From UBA9676 sp036005525 (GTDB lineage: Bacteria; Actinomycetota; Actinomycetes; Streptosporangiales; Streptosporangiaceae): a stretch of DNA of 31,924 nucleotides. Of this stretch, positions 7,222 to 17,026 are shown one piece after another. The notes under the pieces were generated by a model. It made no database searches, was not told the DNA's origin, and was given only the letters and a program-made list of their open reading frames with translations. The stretch is from contig DASYQM010000205.1 in NCBI GenBank assembly GCA_036005525.1, positions 1 to 31,924 of the forward strand, written 5' to 3'. The position numbers were made by a program, and so were the translations under genes. How positions within the stretch are numbered: position 1 is the first letter of the stretch; every line of letters starts with the position of its first letter.

Positions 7222-8368
7222 GCTGGAGGGCCGCGAAACAGGCCCTCGCCGCGATCCCCTCGTCGGGGTGCTGGTGGACTTCGCGCGCGCGCTCCGCGCC
7301 GCCGGGCTCGCGGTCGGCTCCGGGGAGGTTCTGACCTACTGTGCGGCGATGACCTCGCTGGACCTGTCCGACCTGCTGGACCTGTACTGGGCGGGCCGGA
7401 GCACGCTGGTCACCCGGCATGAGCAGATCGGGATCTACGACGAGGTGTTCCGCAGCTTCTTTCTCGACGCCGCCGACCCGGTCAGGGAGGTGCTCACGCT
7501 CCGGGCCCACGCCGGGACCGAAACCCAGGCGGTGCTGGAGGTCCCGGCCACCGATCCAGCCGCCGAAGGCAACGAGGAGCAGACCGTGCTCGGCCTGATG
7601 GCCTCCGACGTGGACACGCTCAGGCACAAGTCGTTCGCGGCCTGCACTCCCGAGGAGCTGGCCGCGCTGCGGCGGATCATGGCCCGGATCCGGCTGACGC
7701 CGCCGCGGCGGCGCAGCAGGCGAACCGTCGCGGGGAACGCGGGCCGCGTCCCCGACCTGCGCCGCACCGTCCGCGCGTCGCTGCGCGTCGGCGGCGAGCC
7801 GGCGGAGCTGTTCTGGCGGCAGCGCAAGGTGCGGCTCCGCCCGCTCATTCTCATCCTCGACATCTCCGGCTCGATGGCCGACTACTCCCGCAGCCTGCTT
7901 CAGTTCGCGCACACCGCGAAACGCGCCGCCGCCAAGGTCGAGGTGTTCTGCTTCGGCACCCGGCTCACCCGGATCACCGGCGAACTGGCGAACCGCAGCC
8001 CGGACCAGGCGCTCGCCGAGGCCGCCAGGACGGTATGCGACTGGGAGGGCGGGACCAGGATCGGCGCGTCCCTGGACACCTTCGTCCGGGACCATGGTCG
8101 CCGGGGCCTCGCCCGCGGCGGCATCGTGGTCATCTGCTCCGACGGCCTCGACCGGGGCGACCCGGCCGTCCTGGCCGCGGCGATGGAACGGCTTTCCCGG
8201 CTGTGCCACCGGCTGGTGTGGATGAACCCGCACCGGGGCGACAACCCGGATTTCCGGCCGAGCACGCTGGGGATGATGGTCGCCGCCGAGCACGTCGACC
8301 TGGTGCTGTCCGGCCATGACCTGAGCAGCCTGGAGGAACTCGCGGCGCTGCTGCCGAAGCTGGGCTAG
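7214..8368 (+). CDS. coxE: CoxE-type VWA-domain protein (copy 1)
   Basis: A 384-residue protein of the CoxE family, the partner of CoxD in CO dehydrogenase maturation. The GTG start at 7214 lies inside the end of coxD. The N-terminal half (residues 1-165) is the helical part typical of the family (VDFARALRAAGLAVGSGEVL near the start, TPEELAALRRIM near 145). After a very basic linker (PPRRRSRR) comes the VWA domain with the MIDAS metal site DISGS (216-220), followed by the conserved CFGTRLTRIT, DWEGGTRIG (the MIDAS Thr/Asp loops) and ICSDGLDRGD. The end SLEELAALLPKLG is family-like. It is followed after 10 bases by the 97-residue gene. Confidence 0.9.
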   Translation: MRRLEGRETGPRRDPLVGVLVDFARALRAAGLAVGSGEVLTYCAAMTSLDLSDLLDLYWAGRSTLVTRHEQIGIYDEVFRSFFLDAADPVREVLTLRAHAGTETQAVLEVPATDPAAEGNEEQTVLGLMASDVDTLRHKSFAACTPEELAALRRIMARIRLTPPRRRSRRTVAGNAGRVPDLRRTVRASLRVGGEPAELFWRQRKVRLRPLILILDISGSMADYSRSLLQFAHTAKRAAAKVEVFCFGTRLTRITGELANRSPDQALAEAARTVCDWEGGTRIGASLDTFVRDHGRRGLARGGIVVICSDGLDRGDPAVLAAAMERLSRLCHRLVWMNPHRGDNPDFRPSTLGMMVAAEHVDLVLSGHDLSSLEELAALLPKLG

Positions 8369-8378
8369 GAGGTACCCG

Positions 8379-8672
8379 GTGCGATGGAGCGTGGGGATCG
8401 AGACGCAAGGGGACCGCGTGCTCTCCCGCGAGGAGGTGGTCGAGCTGGCTGACGCCGTCGCCACCAGTTCCGGCATCGCCACCGGCATCGGTACCGACCG
8501 TTACGGGGCCCAGCTTGTCGTCCAGGCCGCCACCCGCGACGAGGCGATCGAGAAGGCCACCGGGGAGTTCGCGCAGGCCGTCGCCAAGGCCGGGCTCCCG
8601 GTGTACCCGATCGTGCGGGTCGAGGCCGTCAGCGAGGACCAGGACTCCGACGACGAGGACACCGGCGGATGA
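8379..8672 (+). CDS. Unrecognised 97-residue protein downstream of coxE
   Basis: GTG start at 8379 with AGGAGG 8 bases upstream, overlapping the coxE stop region. The product looks like a small alternating alpha-beta domain: VGIETQGDRVLSREEVVELA, then GAQLVVQAATRDEAIEKATG and VYPIVRVEAVSEDQ, with an acidic tail (DQDSDDEDTGG). No family is recognised. The stop overlaps the next ATG (ATGA), so the two genes are translationally coupled. A role connected to CoxD/CoxE is inferred from position only. Confidence 0.75.
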   Translation: MRWSVGIETQGDRVLSREEVVELADAVATSSGIATGIGTDRYGAQLVVQAATRDEAIEKATGEFAQAVAKAGLPVYPIVRVEAVSEDQDSDDEDTGG

Positions 8673-9145
8673 TCCGGCTGGGCTCGCTGGCCGGCTACCC
8701 GTTCGAAGGCCCGCGGCTGCTGGGCGGGTGGACTCCGCCGGCCAGGCCAGCCGTGTACGCAATCTGCTACAAGCCCGAGCCGGAGACCAGGCCCGACCGG
8801 TACGCGGTCATCTACGTCGGCCACTCCGATGACCTGTCCGCCGAGCGGTTCCCGTTCCAGCATCCCCGCGCCCATTGCTGGGTGCGCCGGGCCGGGTCCA
8901 AGTGGAGGGTCTACATCTGCACCTACGAGGTCCCGGGCGGCGGTCCCGGGCACCGGGAGCAGATCACCCGCGAACTCGCCGCGATCTACCAGCCGCGCTG
9001 CAACACGGAGCGGTACGGCCAGTCCTGGAAGGACGAGTGGATCGGCGAGTACTCCTCGGCGCCCAACACCGGCCCACTCGCCCGCCGTGGCCCGGGCGAC
9101 CAAGGCTCGCCGCCGCCTTCGGGCGCCAAGCCCCAGGATGCTTAA
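8669..9145 (+). CDS. GIY-YIG-like small protein in the coxDE operon
   Basis: A 158-residue protein starting at an ATG that overlaps the previous stop. The spacing of several residues recalls the GIY-YIG nuclease fold: VYAI (29-32) for GIY, YVG (49-51) for YIG, Arg60 in the helix after it, Glu97 or Glu102, and a terminal Asn112 in YQPRCN. The family normally has Gly before IY; here it is Ala. The last 35 residues are Pro/Gly-rich. GIY-YIG domains usually cut or bind DNA, which fits poorly with CO dehydrogenase, so the call is structural only. It ends the operon; a repeat-rich spacer follows. Confidence 0.6.
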   Translation: MIRLGSLAGYPFEGPRLLGGWTPPARPAVYAICYKPEPETRPDRYAVIYVGHSDDLSAERFPFQHPRAHCWVRRAGSKWRVYICTYEVPGGGPGHREQITRELAAIYQPRCNTERYGQSWKDEWIGEYSSAPNTGPLARRGPGDQGSPPPSGAKPQDA

Positions 9146-9220
9146 CGGCGGTGCCCCCGACTCACCGCCACCCGGCGGCGGCGGCGCCGTGCCGGCCGCC
9201 GGCAATCACGTGATCATGAC

Positions 9221-9246
9221 CCTGGTGTTCTTCTGACTACACCAGG
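9221..9246. repeat. Inverted repeat in the convergent spacer (short)
   Basis: A perfect 8-bp inverted repeat (CCTGGTGT / ACACCAGG) with a 10-base spacer lies 75 bases after the last gene of the coxDE operon. It directly precedes the longer inverted repeat. Confidence 0.65.
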
Positions 9247-9248
9247 CT

Positions 9249-9298
9249 CGTGATCATGGGATGGCTACTGCAAGAACGATAGTGATCCCATGATCACG
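9249..9298. repeat. Perfect 14-bp inverted repeat between convergent cox operons
   Basis: CGTGATCATGGGAT (9249-9262) and its exact reverse complement ATCCCATGATCACG (9285-9298) are separated by 22 bases. Further TGATCA-containing words occur nearby (ACGTGATCATGA at about 9208, GCGTGATCAAGG at about 9345). A bidirectional terminator is one possibility; a dispersed palindromic element or a protein-binding array is another. Apart from these repeats the spacer 9146-9436 holds no gene that I can see. Confidence 0.7.
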
Positions 9299-9436
9299 CC
9301 TTTCGCGGCCATGAATCAGCCTTCCTCGGACCTTCGGGCCCTGGCGTGATCAAGGGCTTGGTGTACACGTGGCGGCACCGAGGTCAAGATCATGAACGCT
9401 GACGTGCGGCATCACGCCTTCGGTTCGGGGCAAGGG

Positions 9437-9799
9437 TTACTGCTGCTCGGCGAACCCGACCGCGTCGAGCAGGCGGGAACGGCGGCGGCCCGACGCCGGG
9501 CGGGCCGGCTCGGGCGGCGCCGGCTCCGCGGGCGCGTAGGTAGCCCCGGTGACGATCTCCTCCGCCATCCCGTATAGCAGCGGCAGCGCGCCCGCCACGA
9601 CGCCGCCGGTGGCGTTGATGTGCTCCACCCCGGGCCCGATCAGCTTGGCGTGGCCCACGATCTCGCGCACGGTCTGCGCGCACTCCTCCAGGTTCGTGGC
9701 GATCCTGCCCAGCAGCGACCCGACCCAGAACAGGTAGAACGCGAGCCCGGCGATCAGCAGGACGATGTCGATGACCGTGAAAACGACCATGCCCGTCAT
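9437..9799 (-). CDS. Small single-span membrane protein, cassette member 5
   Basis: A 120-residue protein and the last gene of the minus-strand cox operon. One membrane span at about residues 4-28 (VVFTVIDIVLLIAGLAFYLF) is followed by a helical segment (GRIATNLEECAQTVREIVGH), a small hydrophobic patch (TGGVVAGALPLLYG) and a Pro/Ala/Arg-rich end. The ATG at 9799 overlaps the stop of the preceding gene (ATGA). No family is recognised. The layout (short N-terminus, one span, then an amphipathic helix) matches the four genes before it, so it is treated as part of the same membrane complex. Confidence 0.75.
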   Translation of the reverse strand: MTGMVVFTVIDIVLLIAGLAFYLFWVGSLLGRIATNLEECAQTVREIVGHAKLIGPGVEHINATGGVVAGALPLLYGMAEEIVTGATYAPAEPAPPEPARPASGRRRSRLLDAVGFAEQQ

Positions 9800-10086
9800 G
9801 TCTTCACCTTCCCGAGCACGCGGCCGAGGAACAGGTGGTGCTGGAGGCCCTCCGCGAGCACTGCGTCCACCCCGTCGGCGACCTGCGGGATCAGCGCCGT
9901 GTCGGCGGTGTTCGCCGCCGCGGCCTTCAGCGTGTCCCGCACCTGGACGACCCGGCGGTCGATGACCTTCACGAGGTAGATGAGCAGGGTCAGCAGGGCC
10001 GCCACGGCGACCACCACGACCAGGCCGAGGATGTTGGCGACCAGCCACCGGGTGTGGTCGGCTGACGATAGTGCCACGGCGTTCAT
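9796..10086 (-). CDS. Small single-span membrane protein, cassette member 4
   Basis: A 96-residue protein; ATG at 10086 with GGGAGG about 10 bases upstream. A polar N-terminus of about 15 residues leads into one long span (ILGLVVVVAVAALLTLLIYLV), then a charged helix DRRVVQVRDTLKAAAANTADTAL and a C-terminal stretch DGVDAVLAEGLQHHLFLG ending in basic residues. It resembles member 3 in the pattern L..A..NTA..AL and a later GLQ, suggesting shared ancestry. It is separated from member 3 by two bases and overlaps member 5. Function unknown. Confidence 0.75.
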   Translation of the reverse strand: MNAVALSSADHTRWLVANILGLVVVVAVAALLTLLIYLVKVIDRRVVQVRDTLKAAAANTADTALIPQVADGVDAVLAEGLQHHLFLGRVLGKVKT

Positions 10087-10088
10087 CG

Positions 10089-10364
10089 CTAACCTCCCAG
10101 CCTGGCGCGCCCGCGCTGCAGGCCGCCGATGATGATCGTGGCGTGCTCGATGGTGGTGCGCAGCGCGCCCAGCGGGGCGGTGTTGCGCACAGCGTCGGTC
10201 AGCGCGGCGTTGATCTTCGGCGCCTCGTTGCCGATCGATCGCGCCAGCACCAGGATCGGCACGACCAGCGCCACGACGACCACGACGATCACGATGCCGA
10301 TCGTGTAGCCGACCACCCAGCCCGTGGTGCCGGTCCCGTAGCCATAAGCGGCGAGAACATGCAT
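10089..10364 (-). CDS. Small single-span membrane protein, cassette member 3
   Basis: A 91-residue protein; ATG at 10364 with AAAGGAG about 8 bases upstream. The N-terminus is Gly/Tyr-rich (AAYGYGTGTTGW). It is followed by one very hydrophobic valine-rich span (about residues 18-42), then NEAPKINAALTDAVRNTAPLG and a hydrophobic helix ending in a basic, Gly-rich tail (QRGRARLGG). No family recognised. It shares its post-membrane pattern with member 4. Part of the cassette behind coxG. Confidence 0.75.
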   Translation of the reverse strand: MHVLAAYGYGTGTTGWVVGYTIGIVIVVVVVALVVPILVLARSIGNEAPKINAALTDAVRNTAPLGALRTTIEHATIIIGGLQRGRARLGG

Positions 10365-10383
10365 GAACGGCTCCTTTGGCGGT

Positions 10384-10611
10384 TCAGACCGTTTCGCAGA
10401 AGTCGCGAACGGGTTTCAGGCTTGCGTTGACCGAGGTGAGCCGCTCCGGCACCGTGCTGGTCAGCTGCGCGACGGCCTGCACTCCCCCGGTGGTCGCGAC
10501 GAGGGTCGCGCGGATCGCGCGGAGATGGAAGATGACCCTGAGCAGGCCGACCGCGGTAATCGCGATGATCAGCGCTGCGATGATCAATGTCGCCCAGGCA
10601 GCTGCTGGCAT
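10384..10611 (-). CDS. Small single-span membrane protein, cassette member 2
   Basis: A 75-residue protein starting at ATG 10611, with AAAGGAG about 8 bases upstream; longer in-frame starts lack a ribosome site and run into the previous gene. One span at about residues 6-28 (WATLIIAALIIAITAVGLL) is followed by LRAIRATLVATTGGVQAVAQ and VPERLTSVNASLKPV. These segments line up with member 1 (LERIRGATDEI, GGVALVGEL, VPAALATTDDTVKEV), so the two are probably paralogues. Function unknown. Confidence 0.75.
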   Translation of the reverse strand: MPAAAWATLIIAALIIAITAVGLLRVIFHLRAIRATLVATTGGVQAVAQLTSTVPERLTSVNASLKPVRDFCETV

Positions 10612-10630
10612 GGCCGTTTCTCCTTTCCGA

Positions 10631-10885
10631 TCAGCCGAGAAGCTTCGCGACCGAGCCCGCGTAGCGGACCGCACCGTTGGCCACTTCCTTGACCGTGTCG
10701 TCGGTCGTGGCCAGCGCCGCCGGGACGCCGTCGAGCTCGCCAACGAGGGCGACCCCGCCGGCCAGGATCTCGTCGGTCGCACCGCGGATCCGCTCCAGCG
10801 CGGCGAGCACGCGGTTGAGCAGGAAGATGACGACCGGAAGGATCACCACTAGCAGGATCGCGTTGCCGATCCACCACAAGACCAT
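10631..10885 (-). CDS. Small single-span membrane protein, cassette member 1
   Basis: An 84-residue protein with ATG at 10885 and GAGGAG about 9 bases upstream, 55 bases behind coxG on the same strand. One membrane span covers about residues 5-24 (WIGNAILLVVILPVVIFLLN). The rest is a predicted amphipathic helix region (VLAALERIRGATDEILAGG, then TTDDTVKEVANGAVRY). It is reminiscent of DUF948-like or sensor-stalk proteins but matches none that I can name. Its neighbours share the layout, pointing to a multi-subunit membrane assembly linked to CO dehydrogenase. Confidence 0.75.
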   Translation of the reverse strand: MVLWWIGNAILLVVILPVVIFLLNRVLAALERIRGATDEILAGGVALVGELDGVPAALATTDDTVKEVANGAVRYAGSVAKLLG

Positions 10886-10940
10886 GGCTCGTTCTCCTCA
10901 GCTCGGTTGGCCTGTTCTCGGTTTGGCTGACCAGTTCTCC

Positions 10941-11525
10941 TCAGGTGGGGTTGGTCCGGTAGGGCAGGAAGAAGCGGCGGAAGACCCGCTGGAGCGCGAG
11001 CATCGCGGCCCTCAGCCCGAGCGTGAATCCTCCCGCCGGGGAGGCGGTGGCGGCTTGCGCCGGGGTTTCGCCGCGCTCTGCGGCGTCGATCCGGGCGGCC
11101 ATTTTGGCGGAGAAGTCGCGCATGAGCACGGCGGTGACGTCGGAGATCATGCCCCGGCCGTACTGCGCGGCCGCCCCGGCGAGCTGCAGGTCCTGGGTGA
11201 CGCCGACCTTGGTGCCGCGGCCGGCCCCGGCCAGCGTCGCCGTGACGACCATGCTGGCCTGGCCCCGCCCCCTCAGCTCGGCGCCGCTCGCGTGGATCAC
11301 GACGCGCTTCGCGGCCTCGTCGCGCTCGGTGATCTCGGCCGTCCCGCCGAACTGGAGCCGGACCGGGCCCATCCGGACCGCCACCCGCCCCTCGTATTTG
11401 TCCTCGCCGAGTTCCCCCGTCAGCTCGGTACCCGGCAGGCAGGCGGCCACCTGGGGGATGTCGTCGAAGAACTGCCAGACCGTCTCGACCGGCGCGGCGA
11501 CCTCGAAATCCCTCCTGATCAGCAT
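10941..11525 (-). CDS. coxG: CoxG, CO dehydrogenase-associated SRPBCC protein
   Basis: A 194-residue member of the CoxG family (SRPBCC/START-like lipid-binding fold), thought to link aerobic CO dehydrogenase to the membrane and its quinones. The start MLIRRDFEVAAPVETVWQFF, then IPQVAACLPGTELTG, is the typical CoxG opening. FGGTAEITERDEA and GRGQASMVVTATLA follow, and QLAGAAAQYGRGMISDV is the conserved core near residue 130. The C-terminal 30 residues (LGLRAAMLALQRVFRRFFLP) form a strongly amphipathic, basic helix suited to membrane attachment. The ATG at 11525 overlaps the coxF-like gene by 7 bases and has GAGAGGG just upstream. It is the only coxG in the window, so both enzyme sets may rely on it. 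Confidence 0.9.
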   Translation of the reverse strand: MLIRRDFEVAAPVETVWQFFDDIPQVAACLPGTELTGELGEDKYEGRVAVRMGPVRLQFGGTAEITERDEAAKRVVIHASGAELRGRGQASMVVTATLAGAGRGTKVGVTQDLQLAGAAAQYGRGMISDVTAVLMRDFSAKMAARIDAAERGETPAQAATASPAGGFTLGLRAAMLALQRVFRRFFLPYRTNPT

Positions 11526-12501
11526 CGGGTCCCTCTCTTCACGTAGGCGGCGGGGTTGGCCTCGAAGTCGCGGCGGCAGCCGGCCCGGCAGAAGTAGTAC
11601 GTCACGCCGTCGTGCTCCAGCGGGTAGCTGGACTCATCGGCCGTCACGGTCATCCCGCAGACCGGGTCGACGGCCTCGGCCGGCGCGGCCCGCTTGGCCG
11701 GATCGGCCTGGGCGTCGGCGCCCGCCTCACCGCTGGCGGCGACGTCGATCGCGCCCGCCGCACGGAGCTGCACCAGCTCGGCCAGGATCGCGACCGCGAT
11801 CTCCCGGTGCGAGGTCCGCCCGAGGTCGAGCCCGGCCGGGACGTGGACCCGGTCGAGCTGGTCCTTGGGCAGTCCCCGGTCAGCGAGGTAACCGAGGACG
11901 ACCGCTCCCCGGCGGTGCGAGGCGACCAGGCCGAGGTAGGCGGGCCGGGCGAGGACCGCCTGCTCCATGGCGTCCTCGTCGCCATGGCCCTGGGTGGCCA
12001 CCACGACCATCGTGGCGGGATCCGCGTCGGCGGCTGTGAAGCCTGGGCCGTCCAGCACGGCGGTGCGCCAGCCGAGCGCGTCCGCGAGCGCGGCGAGCGT
12101 CTGCGCCATCGGGGAGCGGCCGACGATGACCAGGCGCGGCGACGGCTGCACCGGCTCTATGAAGACCTCGAGCGCGCCCTCGCTCTGGCAGGAGATGGGC
12201 ACGACCGTCATCCCCTCCGGGACCCTCTCGCCGAACTGGCCCGGGGTGCCAAGGAGCAGCAGCCGCGGCTCGCCCTCGGCGATCACCTGCCGGGCCTCGC
12301 GGATCACCGTGGGCTCCGCGCAGGCCCCGCCGATCCACCCGTGTACCTCACCGCCGGCCGTGATGATCGCGCGGCTGCCCAGCTGGCCCGACGACGGGCC
12401 CTGCCGCCACACCACGGTGGCCAGCGCGAACGCCTGCCCCTGGCGGGCCAGCTCGCTGGCCCGCTCCAGGACACCCCAGCCGTCCATGCCGCTGCTTCCC
12501 A

Positions 12502-12502
<1 letters not shown>
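11519..12502 (-). CDS. coxF: XdhC/CoxF-family Mo-enzyme maturation protein fused to a YHS domain
   Basis: A 327-residue protein. Residues 10-75 are the XdhC/CoxI N-terminal domain (SSGQLGSRAIITAGG, GWIGGACAEPTVIREA). Residues 122-250 are the XdhC Rossmann domain (RLVIVGRSPMAQTLAALA, VVVATQGHGDEDAME, YLGLVASHRR). After a linker rich in Ala/Asp, residues 278-322 are a YHS domain (VDPVCGMTV, then YYFCRAGCRRDFEANP), with three cysteines able to bind metal. XdhC proteins deliver sulfurated molybdenum cofactor to xanthine dehydrogenase-type enzymes; CoxF is its counterpart in cox operons. The ATG at 12502 shares one base with the coxL stop (TGATG). The YHS fusion is notable, since such domains often occur in copper-handling proteins and this enzyme needs Cu. 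Confidence 0.85.
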
Positions 12503-14889
<2,387 letters not shown>

Positions 14890-14890
14890 G

Positions 14891-15466
<576 letters not shown>

Positions 15467-15467
15467 G

Positions 15468-16343
15468 TCAGGCCGCCCTTTCCGCGCGGTCGCCGTTGCG
15501 GCTCAGCAGCCGCATCACGAACGTGCGCACCATGTGCCGCTTGTACTCCGCGCTGCCGCGGTGATCGGTCCTGGGGTTGGCCGCCTGCGCGGCGAGGTCG
15601 GCCGCCTGCTCGATGGTCTCGGCGGTCAGGGCGTTGCCGGCCAGGGCCTCGGCCGCCGCCGTCGCGGCGACGGTGGATCCGCCGACCCCGGTCAGCGCGA
15701 TTCCCGCCCGCCGCACCGTCCCGCCGGAGGTCTCGAGTGCCACCGCCACGCCGACGGTGGCGAAGTCACCGACCCGGCGCTCCAGCTTGAGATAGCCGCC
15801 CGCGCGCGTTCCCTGCGCCGGCGGGATCACGGCCTCCACCGCGATCTCGTCCGGCTCCAGCGTGTTCTCGAACGGCCCGGTGACGAAGTCCGCCATCGCG
15901 ATGGCGCGGCTGCCGTTCGGTCCCTGCGCTATCACCGAGCCGCCGAGCGCCGTGACGACCGAGGCCCAGTCGCCCTGCGGGTCGGCGTGGCAGAGCGAGC
16001 CGACCAGCGTGCCCCGGTTGCGCACGAGCGGGTCGGCGATGAGCGGCGCGGCCGCGGCCATGGTCGGCTGGGTGCTCTTGAGCAGGTCCGAGCGCTCCAG
16101 ATCGGCGTGGCGGCAGAGCGCGCCGATGCGGAGCGTGCCGTCCGCGTCCGCGCGGTGGTAATCGAGACCGCCGATGTTGTTGATGTCGACGATCAGTTCC
16201 GGCGACGCGAAGCGCAGCTTCATCAGCGGTACCAGGCTCTGGCCGCCGGCCAGCACCTTCGCCTCGTCCCCGCCCTCGCGCAGCAGGCCGATCGCCTCGC
16301 CGAGCGAACGCGGTGCCTCGTAGCGGAACCGAGACGGATACAT
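15468..16343 (-). CDS. coxM: CO dehydrogenase medium FAD subunit (set 1)
   Basis: A 291-residue flavoprotein subunit that takes electrons from the iron-sulfur subunit. The FAD pyrophosphate motifs are AGGQS (32-36) and TLVGS (112-116); the second departs from the usual TxGGS by Val in place of Gly. SLVPLMKLRFASPELIVDIN and the ADPLVRNRGTL region are standard for CoxM. ATG at 16343 has GGAGG 6 bases upstream. It is the first structural gene of set 1, with about 190 bases between it and the small gene upstream; that gap holds no gene and may contain the promoter. Confidence 0.92.
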   Translation of the reverse strand: MYPSRFRYEAPRSLGEAIGLLREGGDEAKVLAGGQSLVPLMKLRFASPELIVDINNIGGLDYHRADADGTLRIGALCRHADLERSDLLKSTQPTMAAAAPLIADPLVRNRGTLVGSLCHADPQGDWASVVTALGGSVIAQGPNGSRAIAMADFVTGPFENTLEPDEIAVEAVIPPAQGTRAGGYLKLERRVGDFATVGVAVALETSGGTVRRAGIALTGVGGSTVAATAAAEALAGNALTAETIEQAADLAAQAANPRTDHRGSAEYKRHMVRTFVMRLLSRNGDRAERAA

Positions 16344-16533
16344 ACGATCCTCCGATGTCCGTGTCTGGACGTTGTCCGGCGGCCGGTGCTTCCGGCTTAG
16401 TGTCGGCCCGGACCAGTGCTGCTCCGGTCAGTGTTTTCCGGGTCAGCGTTCGCATCCAGCCAGCGCCCCTCAGGGTCGGCGCCGACCTGGGTCAGTGGTT
16501 GCCGGGGCCGGTGCCGGCCCGGGCTGTGTGATT

Positions 16534-16812
16534 TCAGGATGATTCCCGCTCTCGCTGAGCCTCCGCGTCGGCCGCCTCCCGCCGTGCCTCCGGGTCGGCC
16601 ACGGCCACCGGAAGGGACTCATAATCGGGGTCCGGGCGCGGCTCCTGGTGCGGCGGCCAAGGTCCCGGCACCGGCTGACCGGCGATCTTGAGATAGTCGA
16701 TCAGCTCGGGCCAGGCCCAGACGGTCGGGCTCTTCCCGGTTTTCGGCGCGTTCTCGATCAGTTCGTACAGACGCGGGTTGCCCTGGCTGTGACCGCTGGA
16801 TTCGATCCGCAT
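16534..16812 (-). CDS. Unrecognised 92-residue protein between LysR and coxM
   Basis: A soluble protein with an ordered N-terminal half (MRIESSGHSQGNPRLYELIE, TGKSPTVWAWPELIDYLKIAG) and a Pro-rich then Glu/Ala-rich tail (PPHQEPRPDPDYE, EARREAADAEAQRERESS). The tail could form a charged helix or coil. No known domain. It lies on the same strand as LysR and set 1, with 214 bases to LysR upstream and 190 to coxM downstream. Both gaps lack genes. A GGGAG is about 12 bases before the ATG. A regulatory or assembly role in cox is only a guess. Confidence 0.6.
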   Translation of the reverse strand: MRIESSGHSQGNPRLYELIENAPKTGKSPTVWAWPELIDYLKIAGQPVPGPWPPHQEPRPDPDYESLPVAVADPEARREAADAEAQRERESS

Positions 16813-17026
16813 GGCACCGCTCCCGCTGTCGGACGGCGACAGCGCGCCGTCACCTCGCTATCCTCACATGATCGCCTCGCCAGGCCAGCCCCGCAACTCT
16901 CGAATAAGCTCTTGCTTAAGTGGCCCGTCACCAGGGCTTCCTGGGCGGCCCGGCAGTGCGGGAGCGGCTCCGGGCTCTCCAGGGCTTCCCGGGGCTCCCG
17001 GCGTGCACGGGCCGGGGATCGGCGGG

